A stretch of DNA of 64,000 nucleotides from DASUSH01 sp963785155 (GTDB lineage: Bacteria; Actinomycetota; Thermoleophilia; Solirubrobacterales; 70-9). The notes below the pieces were generated by a model. The model was not told the DNA's origin. It did not search any database and saw only the letters and a program-made list of their open reading frames with translations. Shown here piece after piece: positions 28,286 through 36,935 of this stretch (its first letter is position 1; each line of letters starts with the position of its first letter). The stretch covers positions 372,001 to 436,000 of the forward strand of contig CAWAUB010000004.1 in NCBI GenBank assembly GCA_963785155.1. The letters are read 5' to 3'. The translations under genes and the position numbers were made by a program.

Positions 28286-29137
28286 TCACTTCGGGCGTCG
28301 CTCCTCGGCGAGCGGCTCGCCCCCGGTCTCGTAGATATCGGGGGGCCAGGCGCCGAACCAGTTGTCGCGCGCGCCGTCGATCGTGATCACGCTGCCGGAG
28401 AAGAAGTCGCCGGCCGGCGAGGCCAGGAACGCGACGAGCCAGCCCATCTCCTGCTCCGTGCCGAGCCGGCCGAGCGGCACGGTCCGCGCGACCGTCTCGC
28501 TGACCGCCGCCGGATACTTGGTCCGCAGGGTCTCCGTGTCGAACTGGCCGACGGCGATCGCGCAGAGCTTCACCCGGTAGCGCGCCCACTCGATCGAGAG
28601 CGTTCGCATCATGTTCTCGACCGCGGCGCGGGCGGCGCCCGAGTGGACCATTCCCGGCATCCCGTTGTGGGGCGAGATGGTCATGCTGATCACCTTCCCG
28701 CCCTCCTGCGGGATGAATGCCTTGGTCGCGACCGCGTGGGTCATGTGCCAGGTGCCCTGCACGTTCAGCTCGATCACCGTCCGGAAGCCCTTCGGGGTGA
28801 TCGCCTCAGCCGGGCTCAGGAACTGCCCGCCGGCGTTGTTGACGAGCAGGTCGATCCGGCCGTGCCGCTCGACCACGCCGTCGACCATGGCATCGACCGC
28901 CTCGGCATCCCGGATGTCCGCGGGCACCGTCTCGACCTTCCCGCCGGCGTCGTTCAGCTCGGCGGCCATCTCCTCGAGCGGCTCCGGCCGTCGCCCGCAC
29001 CCGACCACGGTCGCCCCCAGCGAAGCGAGCTCCCGCGCCGCCGCGCGGCCGAGCCCCGTGCCGGCGCCGGAGACGACGCAGACCTGGCCATCGAGCAGGC
29101 CCTGGGCGAAAACCTCCGATCGCAAGTCCGGCGTCAC
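28286..29137 (-). CDS. SDR-family protein (2,4-dienoyl-CoA reductase-like) with altered active site
   Basis: This 283-residue short-chain dehydrogenase has SGAGTGLG (about 23-30), NNAGG (100-104) and a C-terminal GSVITIDGARDNWFGAW. At the usual YxxxK site the sequence reads HSGAAR, i.e. Ser166 and Arg170 in place of Tyr and Lys. Dienoyl-CoA reductases of this superfamily also lack the standard Tyr but keep the Lys, so the Arg is unusual. The protein may reduce unsaturated acyl-CoA by a variant mechanism or be non-catalytic. It is divergent from the metallohydrolase at 29173 (35 bp between starts). Confidence 0.8.
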   Translation of the reverse strand: MTPDLRSEVFAQGLLDGQVCVVSGAGTGLGRAAARELASLGATVVGCGRRPEPLEEMAAELNDAGGKVETVPADIRDAEAVDAMVDGVVERHGRIDLLVNNAGGQFLSPAEAITPKGFRTVIELNVQGTWHMTHAVATKAFIPQEGGKVISMTISPHNGMPGMVHSGAARAAVENMMRTLSIEWARYRVKLCAIAVGQFDTETLRTKYPAAVSETVARTVPLGRLGTEQEMGWLVAFLASPAGDFFSGSVITIDGARDNWFGAWPPDIYETGGEPLAEERRPK

Positions 29138-29172
29138 GGGCCGCGGAGCTTATCCCTAGCCTGGGCCGTTCG

Positions 29173-30084
29173 ATGAACGTTCACGCAGACCCGAAGCCGC
29201 TCGAGGGACCGTTCCCCGGCGGCCAGGACGAAGCCACCGTCGTCGTCGAGCCGCTGCTCGGCGGCGAGCTGCAGGCGCCGCCCGGCGTGTTCGAGGCGCA
29301 CGGCGGCAAGCGGAGGCAGCAGCTCGCCTTCCTCGGCATCGGCGTGCCCCGTTCGAAATGGTGGTCGGTTCCCGTGCCGGCGTTTCTGATCACCCATCCC
29401 ACCGCCGGGCCGGTGCTGATCGACACCGGCCTGCATCCGTCAGTCGCAGCGAGCCCGCACGAGAACATGGGTCGCACCTGGGCGCGCTTTGCGAGGCCGC
29501 GGGTCGAGCCGGGCCGCGACATCCCGGCGCAGCTCCGTTCCCGCGGGCACGAGGCGAGCGCGATGCCGCTCGTGGTCCTCACCCACCTGCACCAGGACCA
29601 CGCCTCGGGGATCTCCGCCTTCCCGAACTCGACCTTCGTCGTCACCGATACCGAGTGGGAGGCTGCGACAACCGACCCGCGCCCGTCGCTCCGCGGCTAT
29701 CGCCCGTCCCAGTTCGACTATGTCTTCGACTACCGCTCGCTGAGCTACGACGGCCCAAACGTCACCTCGTACTCGAACTTCGGCCGCACCTTCGACCTCT
29801 TCGGTGACGGCTCGGTCCGGCTCGCCTCACTGCCGGGCCATTCGGCCGGCCACCAGGGCGTCATCTGCCGCCTGAAGGACCGCGACTTCGTCATCGCCGG
29901 CGACGCCGTCTACACGACGCGCCAGCTCGAGGGCGGCCCACCCCCGCCACGCGCCGTCGACCCGCACCGGTGGCGCCGCTCGCTGAACGAGCTCCAGCTC
30001 TTCCACCGCCACTACCCGCAGGCGGAGATCGTCGCCGGGCACGACCCGGCGCAGTGGCACTCGCTCGAAGAGCGCTACGAGTAG
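29173..30084 (+). CDS. MBL-fold metallohydrolase, N-acyl homoserine lactonase-like
   Basis: The 303-residue protein has the dinuclear-metal motif THLHQDHASG (His138, His140, Asp142, His143), the later His in LPGHSAGHQG, Asp in VIAGDAVY and His in IVAGHDPAQW, which together complete the metal set. The arrangement is that of AHL-lactonase-type enzymes, which open lactones, but related members have other substrates. The start ATG 29173 is used; MPLV starts inside are unlikely. Its 3' end overlaps the convergent gene by 10 bases. Confidence 0.85.
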   Translation: MNVHADPKPLEGPFPGGQDEATVVVEPLLGGELQAPPGVFEAHGGKRRQQLAFLGIGVPRSKWWSVPVPAFLITHPTAGPVLIDTGLHPSVAASPHENMGRTWARFARPRVEPGRDIPAQLRSRGHEASAMPLVVLTHLHQDHASGISAFPNSTFVVTDTEWEAATTDPRPSLRGYRPSQFDYVFDYRSLSYDGPNVTSYSNFGRTFDLFGDGSVRLASLPGHSAGHQGVICRLKDRDFVIAGDAVYTTRQLEGGPPPPRAVDPHRWRRSLNELQLFHRHYPQAEIVAGHDPAQWHSLEERYE

Positions 30085-31882
30085 CGCAGCAGGAACGACA
30101 GCTCTCGTTTGGTGCTGCCCGATTCGCTGTTCAGGCTCGCGGGAGCGTCGACGCGCATCTGGCCGGCGTGGCGAAGGCGACGCAGCGCGTCCTTCTCCAG
30201 CACCATCGTGGCGACGACCCGCTGGCCCGACTCGGCGACGAGCCCGGACTCGGCGATCTGCACCTTGTTGCGGCCGCCCCCCTTCTTGCGCCGGGTGTCG
30301 AGCAGCCTCACGTTTCCGGTCGTGTCCTCGTCCTGGGCGACGAACTCGACCGTGACCTCTCCGTCACGGTTCACCTTCAGCTGATGGTTGCGGTTCCCGA
30401 GACGTAGCCTCAGCGGTCGCGGCTTCGACCCATTCGACCCGCCGGATCCGGCTCCGGCGCCTGCTCCGTCCGGGCCCGCGCTCGCCGCTCCCGGCGCGCA
30501 GTCGAGCCTCAGATCGAGGTCGGTGACCGGCGGCGGCACCTGCAGCTCTGGCGTCGAGACCTCGCTCGCGTCCGAGCCCGGCGCGTGACAGCCGGCCTTC
30601 GATGCCGTCACCTTGTAGAAGCCGGCGATCGTGTCCCAGCCGAAATGGCCGTCGGCGTCGGTCAGGTCAGGGTTGTCGCGATTACTCGGCGACATGATCG
30701 TGCTCCCGTTCGGGACCTGCGCGAACGGTCCGCCGGCCGCCGCAGAGCGCTGCAGGACCACCGTCGCACCGACGACCGGCTCGCCGGAAACGGTGCGAAC
30801 GAAGCCGCTTGGATCGATGTAGACGTCGAAGTCCCTGATGTCCTGGGTGCCGTCGGGGTTCGTGATCACGATCTCGACCACGGCCTCGTTGTGGTTGGGA
30901 AATAGCGCCGGGATCGTGGCGGTCGCCGTGCTACCGGTACCGCCAGATCTGACGAAGTTTCCGGCCGCCAGCACAGTCGGCCCCTGTTTGACCGAGAACG
31001 TGGCCGTCTGCCCGGGCGCGAGGGTGATCGTGATGAACGAAGGGCTCCGATAGTAGATCACCTGCATCCCAGTCTGCTGTCCGTGGATCGGCCGGAGTTG
31101 AAGGAGACGCCGGCCGGCACAGGGTCGACATCGTTGAAAATGAAGTTCTGGAACGTGTTGTTGCCATTCGTGACGAGCACGTTTGGCTCTCGACGTTGCT
31201 CTCCATCCAGGCTGATCGCGGTGACCACCCAGCGCGCGGTCGGCACCGAGAAGGCTGGCGGCATGGAGAAGTCGTAGTCGCCGCCGGGGGCCGTCGTAGT
31301 CTTGCGGCAGTCGGTGCCGTCAGGTCGGCACGCCCAGACTTCGGCGCCTGTGATTCCGCCGCCGACCGCCCCGGCGACGTTGCCGCGAATCGACCCTGTC
31401 CCGCAAGGATTCGGGACCTGGAGGACCGCCAGGTCAGTGGCTTCTGTTTGTCCCGGAGCCGCAACTCGGACGGTGAAGTTGAGCGGCCGATTGACGCAAG
31501 CTGGATCGTCCGGGATGTCGACAGTCCAGATCCTGCAGCTCTCGGCGCCCGAGTCTGGCAGCGTGCCGAGGCTCGCGGGGTTCTCTCCCGAGGTGACGAC
31601 GACGCCGGGCGGAGGCTCCAGCGCGATCGTCGCATCGTCGACCGGGGCCCTTTTCTGCCCCTTGCCGCCCCTGATCACGGTCGAGCCGCCACCGCCGCCG
31701 AGCGTGAAGGACCCGCAGCCGACGATCTGAGCCTCACCACCGCCGGGAGGGGGATCGACATTGACGTTCGCAGTCGCGTGAAGGCCAGCGCCCACAGTAC
31801 CCGCGAGCGCCCCGATTGCGGCAATTACCCCCAGTGACAAAGCAAGGACGACGACAGCGACGAACTTCCTGACCTGGAGCAA
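30075..31882 (-). pseudogene. Exported protein with carboxypeptidase-regulatory-like domains, one frameshift
   Basis: Part 1 (31882 to about 31060) has an N-terminal membrane/signal segment (VAVVVLALSLGVIAAIGALAG) and a CarboxypepD_reg-like fold (GSIRGNVAGAVGGGITGAEVWACRPDG). It stops soon after STDSRLG. Part 2 continues in another frame from 31067 with MQVIYYRSPSFITITLAPGQTATF, has a second such fold (SGFVRTVSGEPVVGATVVLQRS...DADGHFGWDTIAGFYKVTASKAGC), a Gly/Ala-rich linker and a basic C-terminal beta-rich domain. Adding one G to the GGG at about 31066 joins them into one protein of about 600 residues. Two coupled genes are possible, but part 2 lacks its own signal peptide and begins mid-domain. 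Likely cell-surface role. Confidence 0.65.
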
Positions 31883-31975
31883 ATCCAGCCTTCCCTCGTC
31901 GTCCCCTTATGTCATCCCTACGACGAAGGTACTCGATCCACTGGCCCAAGGAGGGATTTCGCCGAAATCAGCGGC

Positions 31976-33603
31976 GCAGGTTCGAGAGCGCTTCGAGCCC
32001 GGCACCGCTGCAAAAGATCAGGGTGCGCCCCCGGACGACAAGGCGCCACCAGAGGTGGAGGATCGCACCATCAGCAGGTAACTGAAAGGGCTACGAAAGA
32101 TCGAGGTGACCACCGAGCCGCCGGAGGTCTCCCAGAAGGCGATCTGGAAGCGCGGCGAGAAGAAGATCCGCCGGACCCAGTGCCTGCTCAGGACAAAGCC
32201 ACAGAAGCTCCGGAAAAAGGAGCGCAACCCGTCGTGCGGCGGCAGCGCCGACGAGGCGCGCGCCGACTACAACGGGGACGGCATCGCCGACCTCGCGGTT
32301 GGCGTGCCGCTCGAGGACATCGGCACGGCAGGGCGCTGAGTCCGGCGACAACTTAGGCTTCGCCCTCGCCGGCGGCGATTTCGACGGCGACGGCACCGGT
32401 GGATCGGGAGAAATGTGCGCTTAGGGGAAGACAGCCCCTCGGAGCGGCAGCTCCACGAATCCAGACGCTGGCCAAAACAGCGGGCTAGTCAGCGTCGTCT
32501 ACGGATCGTCAGCCGGGCTCAACGTCAGCCGAACCGAGAGCATTCTTTTCCGTCAACTTCTTTGTCCCCGCGAGGCTTAAGGCGATAAGCACTGGCGCCT
32601 TACTGGCGTGGGGCAACTTTGCAGGCGGCCCCGAGGCCGACCTCGCGATTCGGCTCACCTGGCCCCGTTGAGCGTCGGCCGGGATCGTGAGCACCGCGCT
32701 CGGGATGCCCACCGGAATCGACAACAGGCGGCGTTGTTCCTGAACTCTCGATGGAGAGCCCGTGGGGCGCCAAGAGAACGCTTCGTTCGGGAAGGCCATC
32801 GAGAGGGCCGAGATCGCGGGCGCGAAGCATGAGAGCGCCGGCGCGGTCGTCGTCCTTCGCGGAAGCAAAGACGGCTTGTCTACCGGACAGCCCGGTTTCC
32901 TGAGGCAGGGTCGCAGACCCAGACGGGTGAGAGCCGCGAGACCAACGATCGCTTCGGGGACTCTCTTGCGTCCGGGGACTTCAACGGAGACGGCCGCGGC
33001 GACCTCGCGGTCGGGGTGCCGTCGGAGGACTTCGACAGTTCGGGGAAAAGCGTCACTGATGCTGGCGTCGCCCACGTCTACTTCGGCGCCGAGGGCGGCA
33101 TCAACGCGACCGAAAGCTTCCGCCTGTTCGCGGATGGCTCCAGTTCATCCGAGAACTTTGGCGCGGCGATCGTCGCGGGCAACCTGAACGGCGACGCCTC
33201 GATCGACCTGGCGGTCGGAATGCCGGGCGACTCCGTGAGCGGTCTCGCCGGCGCGGGTAGCGTCAGCGTCTATTACGGCCCGCCCGGTGGCTTCCTGGCG
33301 GGGGCCAATTCGTTCCAGCTCTGGACACTCAACAGCACGGGCGTCACCGGGACCGCCGTGCAGGGCGACGCGTTCGGCTCGGCGCTGACCGCCTGGAACT
33401 TCGGCGGCACCCCGCAGGCAGACCTGGCGGTCGGGATCCCGAGGGCCGACATCGGCACGATCCTCGACGCGGGCTCGATCTCGGTCCTCTACGGCTCGCC
33501 GACCGGTATCAGTGGCACGGGCAGCCAGATCTGGAACCAGAACTCGACCGGGATCCCCGACGCGGCCGAGGCCAACGACCGGTTCGGATCGTCCGCGTAC
33601 TGA
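31976..33603 (+). pseudogene. FG-GAP repeat (integrin-like beta-propeller) protein, decayed
   Basis: Repeated FG-GAP/calcium-loop signatures are scattered over all three frames: ADYNGDGIADLAVGVPLEDIG (32265), GDNLGFALAGGDFDGDGT (32345), GLVSVVYGSSAGLNVSRTES (32485), GALLAWGNFAGGPEADLAI (32594), GAKHESAGAVVVLRGSKDGLS (32820), then an intact 195-codon stretch from 33016 with NLNGDASIDLAVGMPGD, VSVYYGPPGGF and ISVLYGSPTGISG. Earlier in-frame text (EVEDRTISR) is cut by TAA near 32082. The 5' two thirds carry several indels while the 3' third reads cleanly. Products of this type are exported adhesins. It ends TGA at 33603. Confidence 0.7.
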
Positions 33604-33746
33604 ACGGGCGGCGCGGGATTAGTTCTAGCCGGAGCCGGTACGCTTCGGGTGCTGGCCGCAGTAAGGCCGACAGAGGTCAGCGTGGCTTCTTGACCATCCT
33701 GTGACTGCCGCGTCGGTCCCCCAGTCATTCGACGAAGGGACCGGCT

Positions 33747-34580
33747 GTGAACGGATTCTCGGCAGCGACGAGGCACCATCTTCGACGAAATGTCGTCGCG
33801 TACGTGGCGCTCTTTCTCGCGATGACGACGGCGGGCTATGCCGCCGTGCAGATTCCGCGCGACAGCGTCGGCTCGCGTGAGCTCAAGAACGACGGCATCA
33901 AGGCCGCGGACCTCGCCGCCGGCTCCGTGGGCACGGAGGCCGTCGAGGACTCCTCGCTTCAGGCAGGCGATTTTGCCGGAGGGTTGCCGGCCGGTCCGAA
34001 GGGTGACACCGGAGCCCAGGGAATTCCCGGCGCTGCCGGCGCTCAGGGGCTCCAGGGGATCCAGGGAATCGCCGGTACCGACGGCAACGACGGCGACGAC
34101 GGGCTCAACGGCACGACCGGCGCTCCGGGCCTGATCAAACTGACGACATTCACCTACTCAACCGTCACAAGCTTGCTGGGAACTACGACTTGGACACAGC
34201 TCACTCCGGCCGTCGGCACCGTAAATAAACAGCAGGGATCGAGTCGGCTGATGGTGACCTGGAACGGCAACATCACCGCCGCGGGGGGAGGCAGCAGCTG
34301 TGTCTGGGCGATCCGGATCGACGGCAATGATTCGAGCGGGGCGGCACCAACGGGCCTCACATCCGCGGCGCCTCCCGGCACCGCGATGGTCAAGTCCAAC
34401 GCCACCGAACCGGTCTCCACCTCCGCCGTATTCGAGGGCCTGACGACCGGAAATCACGACGTTCAGCTCTGGCGGATGAACCCGACCAACGGCCCGCAAT
34501 GCCACCTCAACGGTGGCGACGCGGCTGTCGCGAACCTGCCCCAGCAGTTCACGGTGCTGGAGCTGCCTGCGACCCCTTAG
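33747..34580 (+). CDS. Collagen-like surface protein
   Basis: The 277-residue protein starts (GTG 33747) with a basic stretch and one hydrophobic segment (VVAYVALFLAMTTAGYAAV), a linker of repeated hydrophilic units (GSRELKNDGIKAADLAAGSVGTEAV), then about 15 consecutive Gly-X-Y triplets (GPKGDTGAQGIPGAAGAQG and on to GTTGAPG, about residues 90-132) and a C-terminal beta-rich domain of about 140 residues with two cysteines. It should form trimeric collagen-like stalks on the cell surface. The head domain is unrecognised. It ends 3 bases from the convergent acyltransferase gene. Confidence 0.85.
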   Translation: MNGFSAATRHHLRRNVVAYVALFLAMTTAGYAAVQIPRDSVGSRELKNDGIKAADLAAGSVGTEAVEDSSLQAGDFAGGLPAGPKGDTGAQGIPGAAGAQGLQGIQGIAGTDGNDGDDGLNGTTGAPGLIKLTTFTYSTVTSLLGTTTWTQLTPAVGTVNKQQGSSRLMVTWNGNITAAGGGSSCVWAIRIDGNDSSGAAPTGLTSAAPPGTAMVKSNATEPVSTSAVFEGLTTGNHDVQLWRMNPTNGPQCHLNGGDAAVANLPQQFTVLELPATP

Positions 34581-34582
34581 GG

Positions 34583-35329
34583 CTACGAGGAGTAGGACGC
34601 CTTCAGACCGCGGATCACGTTGCGGCGGCCGCGCTCGTCGAGCGCGGTGTACATCTCGCGGATCGGCGCGAAAATCTCCTCCGAGGCGGCCTGCTGCTGC
34701 TCACGGCTCGGCTCGGCGACGGCGGGGAACGTCATCGGCTCGCCGTACTGGACGGTTACCTTCGGGAAGCTGAGCCGCTTCCAGCGCCGAACGCCCTGGG
34801 AGCCGTGGATCGCGACCGGCACGACCGGCACCCCGGACTCGAGCGCGAGCCGCCCGACGCCGGGCTTCGGCTCGCCGAGGCCGCCGGTTCGCGAGCGGCC
34901 ACCCTCGGCATAGATCAGCACGCATCCGCCGCGGTCGAAGATCGTGTGCGCGGTGATGAACGGCTCCGGATCGCGGTGACCTCGGCGAAGCGGGAAGACG
35001 CCGCCGTTGCGGAAGATGAAGTCGCCGATCGGGTTGCCGAACAGTTGCGACTTCGCCATGAAGTGGATCTTCCGGCGGATGTAGACCCCGCAGAAGAAGT
35101 GGTCCATGTTCGAGAAGTGGTTGGGCGCCAGGATGAAGGCACCGGTGGAGGGCACGTGCTCGGTGCCGATCGCCCGCGTGCGGTAGAGGATCAGCGCGAT
35201 CGGGGTGAGGATCAGCCGGACGAGCTCATACATCCAGTTCGGCTCGTGAGTGCGCACCCACTCGTGGAAGTGCTGGAAGTGCTCCGCAGGGCGCTTCTCT
35301 TTGTATATCTGCGGCTTCAGGTCGGCCAT
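34583..35329 (-). CDS. 1-acyl-sn-glycerol-3-phosphate acyltransferase family (PlsC-like)
   Basis: This 248-residue membrane-associated acyltransferase has the catalytic HX4D block APNHFSNMDHF (His71, Asp76), RNGGVFPLRRG, the glycerophosphate-binding EGGRSRTGGLGEPKPGV and VPVVPVAIHG. It transfers acyl chains to lysophosphatidate or a related acceptor during phospholipid synthesis. The start ATG 35329 (MADLKPQ) is preferred over an upstream GTG. The neighbouring glycerol kinase (79 bp upstream, same strand) fits a glycerolipid role. Confidence 0.9.
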   Translation of the reverse strand: MADLKPQIYKEKRPAEHFQHFHEWVRTHEPNWMYELVRLILTPIALILYRTRAIGTEHVPSTGAFILAPNHFSNMDHFFCGVYIRRKIHFMAKSQLFGNPIGDFIFRNGGVFPLRRGHRDPEPFITAHTIFDRGGCVLIYAEGGRSRTGGLGEPKPGVGRLALESGVPVVPVAIHGSQGVRRWKRLSFPKVTVQYGEPMTFPAVAEPSREQQQAASEEIFAPIREMYTALDERGRRNVIRGLKASYSS

Positions 35330-35407
35330 GGCGAAGCGGACGCCTGGCGGCGCACGCACATTCTCTACCCGACTACGAGCGGCGGGTTACGCCGGTTCAG
35401 TCACGAG

Positions 35408-36859
35408 TCAGTCACGCGCCCAGTTGCGCGCGCGGGCGAGGGCTTCGCGCCAGCGCCCGACGAGGGCCTCGCGCTCGTCCTCGCCCATCCGCGGCTCGTA
35501 GCGAGCCGCCTCACGCCACATCTCACGAACCTCGGTTGGTTCCCACAGGCCGGTCGCGATCCCGGCCAGATAGGCGGCGCCGAGCGCGGTGGTCTCGGAG
35601 ACCTCGGGGACGATCACCGGCGCCCCGAGGACGTCCGCCTGGAACTGCATCAGCCAGCGGTTGGCGACCGCGCCACCATCCGCCTTCAGCTCGGCGAGCC
35701 GCTTGCCGGAGGCGGCCTCCTGGGCGCGGACGGCGTCGACCGTTTGGTACGCGATCGCCTCGAGCGTGGCGCGCGCCAGATGGGCGCGGCCGTTGCCGCG
35801 GGTGAGGCCGACGATCGTCCCGCGGGCGTAGGGATCCCAGTGCGGCGAGCCGAGCCCTGTGAGCGCGGGGACGAAGTAGACATCGTCGTTTGAGTCGAGC
35901 GAGGCGGCAAGATCCTCGGTCTCCGCCGCATCGGAGATCACGCCGAGCCCGTCGCGCAGCCATTGCACCGCTGCGCCGGTGACGAACACCGAGGCCTCGA
36001 GCGCGTAGGTGGTCTGCCCGCCGAGCCCCCAGCCCACGGTCGCGAGCAGGCCGTCCCCGGGCTCGGGTGCCTCCTCACCGGTGTTGAGCAGGACGAAGCT
36101 GCCGGTCCCGTAGGTGTTCTTTGCGCTGCCGGGGTCGTGACAGGCCTGGCCGAAGAGCGCCGCCTGCTGATCGCCGGCGATCCCGGCGACCGGGACGTCC
36201 CCGCCGAACTCGCCGGTGCGGCCGTAGACCTGAGCCGAGGGGACCGGCTCCGGCAGCCGCGCCGGATCGACGCCGAGCAGGCTGCAGAGCTCGGGGTCCC
36301 AGGCGAGCTTGCGGATGTCGAAGAGCATCGTCCGCGAGGCGTTGGAAACGTCGCTGACGTGCCGGCCGGTGAGCTTGTGGACGAGCCAGGAGTCGATCGT
36401 GCCGAAGACGGCGTCCTTTGCCGCCTCGACGTTCTGCAGCAGCCACTCGATCTTCGTTCCCGAGAAGTAGGGGTCGATGACGAGGCCCGTGCGTTCGCGG
36501 ACCAGGTCGGAGTGGCCGGCATCGCGCAGCTCCTCGCAGCGCGCGGCGGTGCGGCGGTCCTGCCAGACCAGGGCGTTGTGGACGGGCTCGCCCGTCTTCG
36601 GGTCCCACGCGACGACGGTCTCGCGCTGGTTCGTGATCCCGATCCCGGCCAGCTCGCTGCCGCTCGTGCCTGCGTTCCCGATCGCCTCGGAGGCGACCCG
36701 CCGCGTCACGCTCCAGATCTCGTTCGCGTCGTGCTCGACCCAGCCCGGCCGCGGGAAATGCTGGCGGAACTCGCTGTACGCACGCCCGGCGACCCTCCCC
36801 TCCCGGTCGAAGACCAGGCAGGTCGTACCCGTCGTCCCCTGGTCGATGGCGAGGATCAC
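35408..36859 (-). CDS. glpK: Glycerol kinase
   Basis: This 483-residue FGGY-family kinase phosphorylates glycerol to glycerol-3-phosphate. N-terminal AIDQGTTGTTCLVFD, ITNQRETVVAWD, the Arg-Glu and Trp substrate region, GTIDSWLVHKLTG, AGDQQAALFGQ, KNTYGTGSFVLLNTG and VPALTGLGSPHWDPYARG are all visible and match glycerol kinases rather than other sugar kinases. GTG 36859 (VILAIDQGTTG) is chosen because translation from the upstream ATG 36907 would run through a perfect hairpin repeat and add unrelated residues. Glycerol-3-phosphate would feed the plsC-like gene downstream. Confidence 0.93.
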   Translation of the reverse strand: MILAIDQGTTGTTCLVFDREGRVAGRAYSEFRQHFPRPGWVEHDANEIWSVTRRVASEAIGNAGTSGSELAGIGITNQRETVVAWDPKTGEPVHNALVWQDRRTAARCEELRDAGHSDLVRERTGLVIDPYFSGTKIEWLLQNVEAAKDAVFGTIDSWLVHKLTGRHVSDVSNASRTMLFDIRKLAWDPELCSLLGVDPARLPEPVPSAQVYGRTGEFGGDVPVAGIAGDQQAALFGQACHDPGSAKNTYGTGSFVLLNTGEEAPEPGDGLLATVGWGLGGQTTYALEASVFVTGAAVQWLRDGLGVISDAAETEDLAASLDSNDDVYFVPALTGLGSPHWDPYARGTIVGLTRGNGRAHLARATLEAIAYQTVDAVRAQEAASGKRLAELKADGGAVANRWLMQFQADVLGAPVIVPEVSETTALGAAYLAGIATGLWEPTEVREMWREAARYEPRMGEDEREALVGRWREALARARNWARD

Positions 36860-36876
36860 GCGTCGCAGGCTATATC

Positions 36877-36935
36877 GGTGCCTGGCACCTTCGGTACCAG
36901 GCACCATGGGGGGTGGACCCCAGGGGTTGCAACCC
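36877..36935. repeat. REP-like hairpin plus palindrome
   Basis: GGTGCCTGG (36877-36885) pairs perfectly with CCAGGCACC (36897-36905), with an inner ACC/GGT stem, and is followed by the perfect 12-bp palindrome GGGTTGCAACCC (36924-36935). It sits in the divergent region between glpK and the GAF-EAL gene. Shape and GC content resemble dispersed extragenic palindromes; it could also be regulatory. Confidence 0.5.

Noticed and set aside
33604..33746. Promoter or repeat in the gap before the collagen-like gene
   Set aside because: No convincing -35/-10 pair or repeat could be made out.
36860..36907. Upstream start for glycerol kinase at 36907
   Set aside because: It would translate the perfect hairpin repeat; the conserved N-terminus begins at GTG 36859.
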